A stretch of 46,810 nucleotides of DNA from NCBI GenBank assembly GCA_944391965.1, contig CALXVH010000012.1, positions 1 through 46,810 on the forward strand. Direction: 5' to 3'. This DNA is from an uncultured Clostridia bacterium (lineage in GTDB: Bacteria > Bacillota > Clostridia > TANB77 > CAG-508). The translations under genes were made by a program, and so were the position numbers. This document shows positions 1-7,877 of the stretch, one piece after another (position 1 is the stretch's first letter; each line of letters starts with the position of its first letter). The notes beneath the pieces were generated by a model, which was not told where the DNA came from, ran no database searches, and was given only the letters and a program-made list of their open reading frames with translations.

Positions 1-1
1 A

Positions 2-70
2 AATCAATTAAAAGAGGATAGAATGAGTCAACAAATGACTATAGAAGATTTTGACCCTTTTAAAGGGTAG
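2..70 (+). CDS. C-terminal end of an unidentified protein (partial)
   Basis: An open frame enters from the left edge and stops at TAG (68-70), ending in EDFDPFKG. An internal ATG at 23 is preceded by AAAGAGGA, so this could instead be a tiny 15-codon ORF. Too little is present to assign a family. If the structured DNA at 80-171 is an omega RNA, the upstream gene could be a TnpB, but nothing in these residues proves it. Confidence 0.25.
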   Translation, partial: NQLKEDRMSQQMTIEDFDPFKG

Positions 71-79
71 CAAGTAATA

Positions 80-171
80 AATGCTTCTAGCAGTCGTAAG
101 AACTACTTTAGTAGTGGCCAGTAATAAAGCCTTTTAGGCGAGAACAGAAAAACCCCCAGCTAGGCTGGGGG
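80..171 (+). ncRNA. Candidate structured RNA / IS200-IS605 right end
   Basis: Between the stop at 70 and the minus-strand gene there are three consecutive hairpins: ACTAC-TTTA-GTAGT (102-115), GCC-loop-GGC (129-139) and the strong CCCCCAGC-TAG-GCTGGGGG (153-171). Short hairpins ending in a strong subterminal hairpin just after a plus-strand ORF recall the omega-RNA/right-end region of TnpB-encoding IS200/IS605 elements. That resemblance is from memory and the upstream gene lies outside the window, so this is inference. The last hairpin can also act as a minus-strand terminator. Confidence 0.3.
148..171 (-). terminator. Rho-independent terminator
   Basis: A perfect 8-bp G+C-rich stem (153-160 with 164-171, loop TAG) is followed on the minus strand by TTTTT (152-148). 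It lies five bases past the stop of the minus-strand gene ending at 176, so it most likely ends that transcript. Confidence 0.75.
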
Positions 172-175
172 AAAT

Positions 176-1312
176 TTATTCTATTGTTGTAGATTTATTT
201 TTATGCCCATTAAAGAATAAATTATATATAATAATTCCAAATCCTAAAATAGAAATAAATATTGTTACCACAATTCCTACAAAAGGTATCATTTTTAAAG
301 CACTAATTACAACTGCAATTAATATTGCAAGTAAATATTCTAATGGCATTTTAGAGAATTTTTTGTTATTATAAATTCTTCTAGCTAAAATTGATGCAAA
401 TATGTATGGAGAAATTCCAATCATAAATATGTATAACATTAATAATAATAATCCAGCACTAGCTCCTACTTGTGCAGCTATAAGTATAATAGACAAGATT
501 GGAATAGCAATTAAAGCAACTAGACCTGATAAAAATACTTTACCAAATTTATTTGATAAACATGAAGATGCTTTTTCTAAGCTTTTTTCTAAGAAGAATC
601 TGTAAAGTAAATATACTAAACTTGCTGCAAATATACTATTTACAATATTTATAATTATACTCGAAATTGTAGTTCCTGCATTTGATGAACTTGAGGTTTT
701 TATATAATTTATGTCACCACTAATTGCACCTGATGGAAATTCTAATTCGTTTTGTGATAAATATGTTAATTTTCCAGCAATTGAACCTTGTGATGAGTCG
801 GAAGATATAATAAAATCTTTTACGCTTAAATATGCATTTCTTCCTACAGAGCCAAATAAGGTTAATTTATTAGTTATTGCGTATAAATCTCTAAAAGGAC
901 CATGACCTTCGGGAATATTTAGTTCATTAGAAACAACATATAGTGAATTTGTTGATGTATTAAAATCTATTTTATCAGCTACTATGTATATACTTGAACT
1001 TATGTATGATTGTTCACTAAAAGAAACATTATTTGCACAAATAAATAAATTTCCATCAATTTCTCCACTTATTGTTACATTTTTTCCGAAGATATAAACA
1101 TTTCCGTCTACGGCTTGATTCATATTAATATCATTTCCGTATAAATATAAATCATCTTCAACCACAGCAGTTGTACTTTCAGAAGAGTCTGCTACATATG
1201 GTGTTGCAGTGACATCTTCTTGTGTTTCATTAGTATCTGCAATACATGTTGTAGAAATGGATAATATAATAACTAGAAACACAGTTATTATAAAGTTTTT
1301 TAATTTTTTCAT
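176..1312 (-). CDS. Secreted/membrane protein with polymer-forming (bactofilin-like) repeats
   Basis: A 378-aa protein. The start is the ATG at 1312, seven bases after AGGAGG on the minus strand; the upstream in-frame ATG at 1342 has no such site. Residues 1-26 form a signal peptide or anchor. Residues about 55-200 are an extracytoplasmic region with repeated short strands (DLYLYGNDINM, GNVYIFGKNVTI, GNLFICANNVSF), the pattern of polymer-forming beta-helix domains. A Ser-rich linker follows, then four or five hydrophobic helices (about 217-370). Fusion of such repeats to a C-terminal membrane domain is seen in Bacillota proteins of unknown role. Envelope organisation is a guess. It is transcribed convergently with whatever lies left of the window. 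Confidence 0.7.
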   Translation of the reverse strand: MKKLKNFIITVFLVIILSISTTCIADTNETQEDVTATPYVADSSESTTAVVEDDLYLYGNDINMNQAVDGNVYIFGKNVTISGEIDGNLFICANNVSFSEQSYISSSIYIVADKIDFNTSTNSLYVVSNELNIPEGHGPFRDLYAITNKLTLFGSVGRNAYLSVKDFIISSDSSQGSIAGKLTYLSQNELEFPSGAISGDINYIKTSSSSNAGTTISSIIINIVNSIFAASLVYLLYRFFLEKSLEKASSCLSNKFGKVFLSGLVALIAIPILSIILIAAQVGASAGLLLLMLYIFMIGISPYIFASILARRIYNNKKFSKMPLEYLLAILIAVVISALKMIPFVGIVVTIFISILGFGIIIYNLFFNGHKNKSTTIE

Positions 1313-1377
1313 TGGTATACCTCCTAAAATTACTCTAATCAAAATATATATTATGAGTTATTGTTTGTCAATACAAA

Positions 1378-2019
1378 TTAAACTTTGTGTTCTGATTTAT
1401 ACTTTTTACAGAATTGCTTAATTGTACAATTATCGCAATTAGGGTTTCTTGCCATACAAGTATTTCTACCATGCCATACAAAAAGATGGTTAATATCTTT
1501 TAAATATTCTTTAGGAAATATTTTTAATAAATCTTGTTCTATTTTTGTTGGTTCTTTTTCATTTGAAAGTCCTATTCTATTAGAGATTCTTTTTGCGTGT
1601 GTATCAACAGCAATACCATTTGCGATACCAAAAGCTTCTAATAATATTACATTAGCACTTTTTCTACCAACACCGGGTAATGTTATAAGTTCTTCCATAG
1701 TATTAGGAACGATTCCATTAAAATCGTTTAAAATTTTATTAGCACATGCACGAGCGTTTTTGGCTTTATTTTTGTAGAATCCACAAGGATGGATTATTTC
1801 TTCTAATTCATGTATATCACAATTAGCAAAAGCTTCAATTGTTGGATATTTTTTAAACAATGCTGGTGTAGTTAGATTAACTCTTTCATCAGTACATTGT
1901 GCTGATAGCATTACAGCAATTACTATTTGAAAAGGTGTTTTAAAATCTAAACTACAAGTTGCATCAGGATATGTATTTTTTAATATTTGAACTAATTTTA
2001 TAGCATCTTTTTTTCTCAT
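1378..2019 (-). CDS. nth: Endonuclease III (bifunctional DNA glycosylase/AP lyase)
   Basis: A 213-aa protein, the usual length. It removes oxidised pyrimidines in base excision repair and cleaves the abasic site. The start MRKKDAIKLV at 2019 follows AAAGGAGG; the longer frame to 2067 lacks a site. The helix-hairpin-helix is LPGVGRKSANVIL, with the catalytic Lys in GRK, and the catalytic Asp is in VDTHAKRISNRIG. The C-terminal [4Fe-4S] cluster loop is complete (C-x6-C-x2-C-x5-C in CMARNPNCDNCTIKQFC). It stands alone, about 65 bp upstream of the minus-strand envelope gene, and may be cotranscribed with it. Confidence 0.95.
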   Translation of the reverse strand: MRKKDAIKLVQILKNTYPDATCSLDFKTPFQIVIAVMLSAQCTDERVNLTTPALFKKYPTIEAFANCDIHELEEIIHPCGFYKNKAKNARACANKILNDFNGIVPNTMEELITLPGVGRKSANVILLEAFGIANGIAVDTHAKRISNRIGLSNEKEPTKIEQDLLKIFPKEYLKDINHLFVWHGRNTCMARNPNCDNCTIKQFCKKYKSEHKV

Positions 2020-2107
2020 AATTATCCTCCTTTTATGACAAATTATATCATAATAATTTATCAACATAAAGTAATCACAGGAATAATTATTTTTTCATAT
2101 TATATAA

Positions 2108-2201
2108 GGAAAGTGGCTTCGCCAAATGTGCAGATTGCTTCGCAATCGCACGGGCATAGGAAACTTAACCTTGTTGTTTCAGAAAAATCTAACGATTTTT
2201 C
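2108..2201 (+). promoter_or_regulatory. Leader element, copy A (three hairpins)
   Basis: Hairpins are TGGC-TTC-GCCA, then GATTGC-TTC-GCAATC extended by GTGC/GCAC, then GAAAAATC-TAAC-GATTTTTC (2182-2201). Between the last two lies the conserved string CTTAACCTTGTT. The element starts just after a TATTAT box (2098-2103) and ends 17 bases before an AAAGGAGG site, so it fits the 5' untranslated leader of the 49-aa gene. Related copies lie at 21331-21429 (plus) and 23951-24027 (minus). Function unknown. Confidence 0.55.
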
Positions 2202-2229
2202 CTTCACAATAAAAAAAGGAGGTAACTTT

Positions 2230-2379
2230 ATGTGTAAAATATTAAAAAAGACTTTAGCTGTAATATTAATAGGCTTAGGAATAGGAATTCTATTGGTGTT
2301 ATTACTTCCTTTTGCAGGGTGGCTTTTTGTAATAGGTGTTGCAATTATTATAGTTGGAATTATATGGCTTTCTAATTAA
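2230..2379 (+). CDS. Small membrane protein, 49 aa
   Basis: The ATG at 2230 lies seven bases after AAAGGAGG; the longer frame from 2035 would run through the leader hairpins and is not used. After a short basic start (MCKILKK) the protein is almost entirely hydrophobic, with two helices (about 8-27 and 30-46) joined by PFAGW. No catalytic residues are visible. It sits 42 bp upstream of spoVM in the same direction, so the two may be cotranscribed; a link to sporulation is suggested only by that. Confidence 0.75.
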   Translation: MCKILKKTLAVILIGLGIGILLVLLLPFAGWLFVIGVAIIIVGIIWLSN

Positions 2380-2421
2380 CAACTATAAACATAGAAAACA
2401 ATTGAAAAGGAGGAGATAGGA

Positions 2422-2496
2422 ATGACAATTGTTGTAAAGAAAGTTCCAAAATTTTTAAGAGGATTTGTAAAATTAATATTTAGGATTAAGGATTAA
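2422..2496 (+). CDS. spoVM: Stage V sporulation protein M
   Basis: A 24-codon ORF with a strong site (AAAGGAGG, then ATG at 2422). The protein, MTIVVKKVPKFLRGFVKLIF plus RIKD, aligns end to end with B. subtilis SpoVM (26 aa): a K before (L/V)PKFL, then a Gly, a Val and a basic amphipathic helix. SpoVM recognises the curved forespore outer membrane and anchors the SpoIVA coat basement layer. It lies next to rpmB, as in Bacillus, though here rpmB is convergent. Its length makes it easy for gene callers to miss. The identification rests on motif, length and neighbourhood together. Confidence 0.9.
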   Translation: MTIVVKKVPKFLRGFVKLIFRIKD

Positions 2497-2501
2497 TACA
2501 T

Positions 2502-2535
2502 AAAAATATCGCCAGATTACTCTGACGATATTTTT
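2502..2535 (+). terminator. Terminator after spoVM
   Basis: AAAAATATCG-c-CAGA, loop TTAC, TCTG-a-CGATATTTTT: a 10-bp stem with one C/A mismatch, flanked by A and T runs, starting six bases after the spoVM stop. Confidence 0.8.
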
Positions 2536-2557
2536 AATATTGGTAATATATATCATG

Positions 2558-2583
2558 AAAAAAGGGTTATTCTATAATAACCC
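2558..2583 (-). terminator. Terminator after rpmB
   Basis: GGGTTATT (2564-2571), loop CTAT, AATAACCC (2576-2583). On the minus strand the stem is followed by TTTTTT (2563-2558). It lies 17 bases past the rpmB stop. Confidence 0.85.
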
Positions 2584-2599
2584 ACAAATAGTATATAAA

Positions 2600-2797
2600 C
2601 TAAGCTCTTTTAACTTTTCCAGAACGTAAACATTTTGCACATACTTTAATTTTCTTTGGTTGACCATCTACTATAGTTTTTACAGTTCTTAAATTTGGTT
2701 TCCAAGTTCTTGAAGCTCTATTACTAACGTGAGAACGTGTTATGCTAAGTTTGTTTCCATGAGATAATGTTTTTTCACAAATTGCACATTTTGCCAT
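2600..2797 (-). CDS. rpmB: 50S ribosomal protein L28
   Basis: A 65-aa protein of usual L28 length. It begins MAKCAICEKTLSHGNKLS and keeps the L28 core RTWKPNLRTVKTIVDG. CxxC pairs at CAIC and CAKC mark the zinc-binding form of the protein. The site is AGGAGG, 11 bases before ATG on the minus strand. It is a single-gene transcript with its own terminator, divergent from recG; rpmB beside recG and spoVM is a common Bacillota arrangement. Confidence 0.96.
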   Translation of the reverse strand: MAKCAICEKTLSHGNKLSITRSHVSNRASRTWKPNLRTVKTIVDGQPKKIKVCAKCLRSGKVKRA

Positions 2798-2929
2798 GAT
2801 TTATTGCACCTCCTATTAAGATAATAAATTGACTGTTTATAATCTTACCATATAATAACAAAAAAAACAAGACTTTTTAGAAAAAATAGTATATAATATA
2901 CAAAATTACACTTCAATTAGGAGGTAAAA

Positions 2930-4981
2930 ATGGCTGATTTAAGCAAAGAAGTACAATATATAAAAGGTGTTGGTCCTAATAGGGTAAAACTTCTAAATAA
3001 TCTAAATATTTTTACTTTAAAAGATTTAATTACATATTATCCAAGAGATTATGAGGATAGAAGTAAGCCCGTAAAAATAGAAGATCTAGTAGATGGCGAG
3101 GAAGCTTTAATTGCTGCAATACCAGTTGCTAGAATGAATGAAACAAGAATAAGAAACAGGAAAATGGTTATATATAAACTTATAGTAGAAGATGAAACAG
3201 GAAGATGTTTAATTACTTGGTATAACCAAAGCTATTTGAAAAACAAATTTAAAGTTGGAGAAATTTATCACTTTTTTGGTAAAGTAAAAAGAGTGCAAAA
3301 CAGAATAGAAATGTTATCTCCTGTTTTTGACGAGGAAACTAAAAATAAAAATACTGGTAAAATAATACCGATATATCCATTAACATATAATTTATCTCAA
3401 AATGTGTTAAGAGAAATAATAGAGAATGCAATTACATTAGTTAATAACTCATTACCAGAAACATTACCAAAATACATTTTAGACGAATATAAATTGTTAG
3501 GAATAAATGAGTCTATACATAAAATACACTTCCCAGAGAATTTTGATGAATTTGAGAAAGCAAGAAAAAGACTAGTATTTGAAGAACTATTGGGGATGCA
3601 ACTTGCTCTATTAAATTTAAAGAACAAATATGAAGCAGATACCAATGGTATTCAGTTTGATAAAAATGTAAAGATGTCAGATGTAATTAATGTTCTTCCA
3701 TTTAAATTAACTAAAGCTCAATTAAGAGTTTTAGAAGAAATAGATAAAGATATGGAAAGCAATAAAAACATGAATAGATTATTACAAGGGGATGTTGGGT
3801 CTGGAAAAACAGCTGTTTCAATTATTGCATCATATAAAGCTTTTAAATGTGGATATCAAGTAGCAATCATGGCACCAACAGCAATTCTTGCAAGTCAACA
3901 TTTGGAAAGTTTTAAAGAAATATTGGATCAGTTTGGAATTAGATGCGAACTTTTAATTTCTAGTATAACTAAAAAGAAGAAAGAAGAGATTTTAGAAAGA
4001 TTAAAAAATGGAGAAATAGACATATTAATAGGAACACATGCTTTGTTAGAAGAAAATGTAGTGTTTAAAAACTTGGGATTTGTAGTAACAGATGAGCAGC
4101 ACAGATTTGGAGTAAAGCAACGTACTACAATAGTAGAAAAGGGACAGAATCCAGATGTATTAGTTATGACAGCAACTCCTATTCCAAGAACGTTAGCCTT
4201 GATTTTATATGGTGATTTGGATATATCTATAATTGATGAATTACCTCCAAATAGAAAGAAAATTGATACGTTTGCAGTTACAAAAGGAATGGAAGAAAGG
4301 GTAAACAACTTTATAAAAAAACAAGTTGATGAAGGTAGACAAGCATATATTGTATGTCCATTAGTAGAAGAAAATGAAGAAATGAATTTAAAATCTGTAA
4401 CAGCTTTGGCAGAAAAATATAAAAATGAAGTGTTTAAAGATTACAGAGTAGAATATTTGCATGGAAAAATGAAAAATAAAGAAAAAGATGAAATTATGGA
4501 AAGATTTAAAAATGGAGATATTGATATACTAATTTCTACTACTGTAATTGAGGTTGGTGTAAATGTTCCAAATGCAAGTTTAATGGTTGTCGAAAACGCT
4601 GAAAGGTTTGGATTAGCACAATTACACCAGTTAAGGGGAAGAGTTGGAAGAGGAGAATACCAGTCTTATTGTATTTTAAAATATCAAGGAAATTCTGATG
4701 TTATTAGAAAAAGAATGAAAGTAATGACAGATACAAATGATGGATTTATAATTTCGGAAAAAGACTTAGAACTTCGTGGTAGTGGAGAATTTTTTGGAAC
4801 AAGACAACATGGTCTTCCAGAATTTAAGATTGCAAATCTGTTTGAAGATATGCCTGTGCTAAAACAAGTTCAAGCATTAGCTATAAAAATAACAGAAGAA
4901 GATCCTAAATTAGAGTTAGAAAAAAATAAAGAATTACGATTATTAATAGAAGAGAAATTTAAAAACAGAGTAGAGATATAA
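2930..4981 (+). CDS. recG: ATP-dependent DNA helicase RecG
   Basis: A 683-aa protein, normal for RecG, which regresses stalled replication forks and processes recombination intermediates. Order: N-terminal helical region (KGVGPNRVKLLNNLNIFTL), an OB-fold wedge domain (about 60-150), then two RecA-like helicase domains with Walker A GDVGSGKTAV, the RecG-specific DEQH box in TDEQHRFGVKQR, motif III TATPIPRTLAL, and motif VI QLRGRVGRG. The C-terminal FGTRQHGLPEF is the family's specificity region. The site AGGAGG is seven bases before ATG. A TATAAT box lies at 2892-2897 with no good -35. No neighbour follows in the same transcript. Confidence 0.97.
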   Translation: MADLSKEVQYIKGVGPNRVKLLNNLNIFTLKDLITYYPRDYEDRSKPVKIEDLVDGEEALIAAIPVARMNETRIRNRKMVIYKLIVEDETGRCLITWYNQSYLKNKFKVGEIYHFFGKVKRVQNRIEMLSPVFDEETKNKNTGKIIPIYPLTYNLSQNVLREIIENAITLVNNSLPETLPKYILDEYKLLGINESIHKIHFPENFDEFEKARKRLVFEELLGMQLALLNLKNKYEADTNGIQFDKNVKMSDVINVLPFKLTKAQLRVLEEIDKDMESNKNMNRLLQGDVGSGKTAVSIIASYKAFKCGYQVAIMAPTAILASQHLESFKEILDQFGIRCELLISSITKKKKEEILERLKNGEIDILIGTHALLEENVVFKNLGFVVTDEQHRFGVKQRTTIVEKGQNPDVLVMTATPIPRTLALILYGDLDISIIDELPPNRKKIDTFAVTKGMEERVNNFIKKQVDEGRQAYIVCPLVEENEEMNLKSVTALAEKYKNEVFKDYRVEYLHGKMKNKEKDEIMERFKNGDIDILISTTVIEVGVNVPNASLMVVENAERFGLAQLHQLRGRVGRGEYQSYCILKYQGNSDVIRKRMKVMTDTNDGFIISEKDLELRGSGEFFGTRQHGLPEFKIANLFEDMPVLKQVQALAIKITEEDPKLELEKNKELRLLIEEKFKNRVEI

Positions 4982-4989
4982 TTAATTTG

Positions 4990-5024
4990 ACTAGCCCGTA
5001 TTGGTTTGATATAGGGCTAGTTTT
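4990..5024 (+). terminator. recG terminator
   Basis: ACTAGCCC (4990-4997) pairs with GGGCTAGT (5014-5021) around a 16-base loop, followed by TTT and more T/G. The -35 box of the next promoter lies inside its loop. Confidence 0.7.
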
Positions 5025-5034
5025 GTGGTATAAT
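5006..5034 (+). promoter_or_regulatory. Sigma-A-type promoter for the 590-aa membrane protein gene
   Basis: TTGATA (5006-5011), 17-bp spacer, TATAAT (5029-5034) with a TG two bases before the -10. The -35 is in the loop of the recG terminator and the spacer covers its 3' arm. Confidence 0.7.
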
Positions 5035-5153
5035 GAAATTTATATACTATAAAATCTTATAGTATAGTAACTATAAGAAAGGAGGCTTTTTATTCAAGAT
5101 AATTTTTGCTTTGTAACTCGTTAACTAACAGATTCAAAAGGAGAAAAAACGTT

Positions 5154-6926
5154 ATGAAAAAATTTACACCATTGTTATTTTTATTGATTCCACCAATTAT
5201 CTGGGCGATTGCAGCCTATTGGTTCGGAATAAACATTTCACTTGGATTTTTTGGAGGTTCACTTTTTTGGTCTTCATTAGTTTTAGTGGAATTGATTATT
5301 ATCGGACTGGTATTGGGTTGTAATGATATCAATTACATCCCAATAATAGTAATCGGAGTTATAATTGTAGTAGCTAATATTGTTGGCCTGGCAGGAGGAA
5401 CAATGCTATTTCAGGCTAATAATGCATATAAGCAATTGGGAGAAGTAGAAGAAAGTTCTTTCACAGATAGTATTGTACCTATTGACAACACTCAAATCCC
5501 CACAGTTGATGAGGACTTGGCATTAAAGCAGGCAGAGAAAAAACTAGGAGAAGAACCGGGATTGGGTTCAATTGTTGATGTGGGAGATTTTACACTTCAG
5601 CAGGTTGATGGAGAGCTTACTTTTGTAGCTCCTTTAGAGCACAGTGGAATGTGGAAATATTTTGATAATAAAACCACACCTGGCTATATTACAGTAAGCG
5701 CAACTGATCCTGATGATGTGCAGTTAGTGCAAGAGCTTGACGGAAAAGAAATTAAGCTTCGGTACTTGGAAACTGCATGTTTTGGAGATAAGCTGTTAAG
5801 ATATATAAGAAATTCTGGTTATAGAACAACAGGACTTACTGATATGTCATTTGAGCTTGATGAATCTGGTCGCCCGTACTGGACAGTAACAACATATGAA
5901 AACACTGCTTTTTGGGGATTGCCAGAAGCCAATGGAGTACTAGTTTGTGACGCACAAACTGGTGAATGCGAATTATACTCCATAGATGAAGCTCCAGATT
6001 GGATAGACAAAGTTCAACCGGATGATTTTATCGATGACCAAATCGATAATTATGGTGACTATGTAAAAGGCTTTTGGAATTCTGTCTTTGGAAAGAATGG
6101 CGTTATAAATAAAACACCTGGGCTTCTTACTGTTTATAATAATGGTGAGTGTTATTATTATACTGGTATGACATCTGTCGGAAACGATGATGCCACAACT
6201 GGATTTATGATGGTAAACACGAGAACAAAAGAAGCGAAATTTTTCCAGATGGCAGGAGCAACAGAAGAGTCTGCACAGGCAAGTGCAGAGGGCAAAATCC
6301 AGGAGAAAGGATATAATGCTACACTTCCAGTACCAATAAACGTACAGGGAATACCAACTTATTTTATGACCTTAAAAGACAAGTCTGGATTGATTAAATC
6401 CTATGCCATGGTAAATATCGAGAATTATTCGATCGTTGCCACTGGCGAAAGTATCGACCAAGTTCAACAAACGTACATTGATGCGATGTTGGCAAATGGA
6501 AATGAGGCTGTTATTGGTAGTGATGAGGCTTACAGTTATAGTGTGGAAGGAACGGTAACACGAATTTCAGCAAACATTTCTGGCGGGAATACTGTATATT
6601 ATATGATTATTAACGATGATACTACCAAACTTTATGTGGCAGCAAGTAAGCTTTCTGCTGAACTTCCAATCACAAGAGAAGGAGATAACGTAAAGATTTC
6701 CTATATCGATGATAGTAATGGAACTGTGAATGTATCCAAATTTGACAATTTAGATTTTACGCAGGAAAAATCGGAAGAACAGCAACAGAAAGACGAGCAG
6801 TCAGCTGAAGAAGGAGTATCTCAAGATGATACAAATAAAATTTATGAGGTTGATCCTGAAAAAGCAGCAGAGGAGTGGGATTCTTTAACTGACGAAGAAA
6901 AAGCAAAGCTTCTTGAAGGAAAATAA
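5154..6926 (+). CDS. Large membrane-anchored protein of unknown function
   Basis: A 590-aa protein. The start MKKFTPLLFL at 5154 follows AAAAGGAG; the frame upstream to 5106 has no site. Three hydrophobic helices (about 4-22, 28-48, 55-80) are followed by a roughly 500-residue soluble part, probably outside the cell, with no Cys-rich or catalytic motif. A segment near residues 340-430 (MMVNTRTKEAKFFQMAGATE, then YFMTLKD) has a look I associate with large Lachnospiraceae membrane proteins, but I cannot name it. The C-terminus is acidic and Gln/Glu-rich and ends in DSLTDEEKAKLLEGK. Base and codon use is clearly richer in G+C than recG or the genes from 7.9 kb, which suggests transfer together with the 205-aa gene downstream. 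Confidence 0.75.
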   Translation: MKKFTPLLFLLIPPIIWAIAAYWFGINISLGFFGGSLFWSSLVLVELIIIGLVLGCNDINYIPIIVIGVIIVVANIVGLAGGTMLFQANNAYKQLGEVEESSFTDSIVPIDNTQIPTVDEDLALKQAEKKLGEEPGLGSIVDVGDFTLQQVDGELTFVAPLEHSGMWKYFDNKTTPGYITVSATDPDDVQLVQELDGKEIKLRYLETACFGDKLLRYIRNSGYRTTGLTDMSFELDESGRPYWTVTTYENTAFWGLPEANGVLVCDAQTGECELYSIDEAPDWIDKVQPDDFIDDQIDNYGDYVKGFWNSVFGKNGVINKTPGLLTVYNNGECYYYTGMTSVGNDDATTGFMMVNTRTKEAKFFQMAGATEESAQASAEGKIQEKGYNATLPVPINVQGIPTYFMTLKDKSGLIKSYAMVNIENYSIVATGESIDQVQQTYIDAMLANGNEAVIGSDEAYSYSVEGTVTRISANISGGNTVYYMIINDDTTKLYVAASKLSAELPITREGDNVKISYIDDSNGTVNVSKFDNLDFTQEKSEEQQQKDEQSAEEGVSQDDTNKIYEVDPEKAAEEWDSLTDEEKAKLLEGK

Positions 6927-6939
6927 GAAGCTGTAAACA

Positions 6940-6970
6940 GCAGAGCACGGTATACCGTGCTCTGCGCTTT
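6940..6970 (+). terminator. Strong terminator
   Basis: A perfect 26-base palindrome from 6940 to 6965 (GCAGAGCACGGTA and its complement), then GCTTTTT. It lies 14 bases after the stop of the 590-aa gene. Confidence 0.9.
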
Positions 6971-6990
6971 TTATGATTATAATAGTTATA

Positions 6991-7019
6991 TTTACAATAT
7001 TATGTAAATATGATATAAT
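6991..7019 (+). promoter_or_regulatory. Sigma-A-type promoter for the 205-aa gene
   Basis: TTTACA (6991-6996), 17-bp spacer, TATAAT (7014-7019) with an extended TGA before the -10. It gives the 205-aa gene its own promoter after the strong terminator. Confidence 0.7.
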
Positions 7020-7085
7020 ATAGAATGGAACTAAAAATTTATACATTCCCAATATATGGGAAACACAAAAGGAGGGAGCATATTT

Positions 7086-7703
7086 ATGACAGAGAACACA
7101 AATGAAAAGGAACTAAAAGAGAAGCGGAGTCGCTATTCAGCTGTAAGCATCATCTTACGTCAGTTGTATGGCGTAAGAATGACAGGAATGCCGGGGTATA
7201 TATTGCTTCAGGATGTGGTGTATAAGCATCTTGAAGATAAAAGCCTAACAATCGATGAACTTGTTGAATGGGCATGTAAACATTTTGTATTTACAATTAC
7301 AGTGGATGACGCCTATGATGAAATTCTTCAGGTAGTGACACAAAAGTTACCGGAAGCTGAGAACGGTGAGGATAACATAATAGAAATCCTTCCTGAAGTT
7401 TTGGCAGAGGCTACCGATTTATATGAGAAGAAAATCATCTTTGGAAAGGTGGCGGAAGCAGTCCATAAGATGAAAATCTCTACATTCATAGAACAGGATA
7501 TTATTTCAATCCTATTCGAAATCAAAAGAGGGAAATCAATCGAAGAGGCATTGGAAAAGTTGGCGAATGAGGATGTTGCAGGAGTTACTGAAGCGAAAAG
7601 ACCGGAAGAAAAGGCAAAAAGAAAAAAAGAATTGCATAATACAATTTTGGTAGCTTTTTCTTCAGAAACTGAATTGCTTGAATTTGCGGAGGCTATCAGC
7701 TAA
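7086..7703 (+). CDS. Conserved-looking soluble protein, unknown function
   Basis: A 205-aa protein. The start MTENTNEKEL at 7086 follows AAAGGAGGGAG; an upstream in-frame ATG at 7056 overlaps no such site. It is mostly helical and acidic, with a Lys-rich segment near 175-190 (KRPEEKAKRKKELHN). No transmembrane segment, metal site or nucleotide motif is visible. Codon use is richer in G+C than the region average and matches the 590-aa gene upstream, so both probably arrived together. I do not recognise the family. Confidence 0.7.
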   Translation: MTENTNEKELKEKRSRYSAVSIILRQLYGVRMTGMPGYILLQDVVYKHLEDKSLTIDELVEWACKHFVFTITVDDAYDEILQVVTQKLPEAENGEDNIIEILPEVLAEATDLYEKKIIFGKVAEAVHKMKISTFIEQDIISILFEIKRGKSIEEALEKLANEDVAGVTEAKRPEEKAKRKKELHNTILVAFSSETELLEFAEAIS

Positions 7704-7732
7704 ATCAGCTAGCGACTTCAAAAAATAATACT

Positions 7733-7771
7733 AAGAGCCTACAGAATATGATAAATATTTTGTGGGCTCTT
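7733..7771 (+). terminator. Likely terminator after the 205-aa gene
   Basis: AAGAGCC-t-ACA (7733-7743) pairs with TGT-g-GGCTCTT (7761-7771) around a 17-base loop. The T-run is poor (GGTAATTT), so termination may be weak or the hairpin may protect the 3' end. Confidence 0.5.
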
Positions 7772-7877
7772 GGTAATTTATGCAAAATATGAAGAATTAG
7801 ATAGTAATTTATTGACTTTTATAAAGAAAATAAATAAAATAAAGATATAGTGAAAAATATAAAAAAGGATGTAAAAA

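Noticed and set aside
402..605. Plus-strand ORFs inside the minus-strand envelope and nth genes (for example 402-605, 711-905, 1385-1777)
   Set aside because: They lack ribosome binding sites and lie opposite well-supported coding regions; they are antisense shadows.
5043..5066. Inverted repeat TATACTAT/ATAGTATA as an operator
   Set aside because: It is A+T-only and lies in the untranslated leader; such palindromes are common by chance here, so no operator is claimed.
5078..5086. Second ribosome binding site (AAAGGAGG) upstream of the 590-aa gene
   Set aside because: No ATG, GTG or TTG follows at a usable distance; the true site is AAAAGGAG before 5154.
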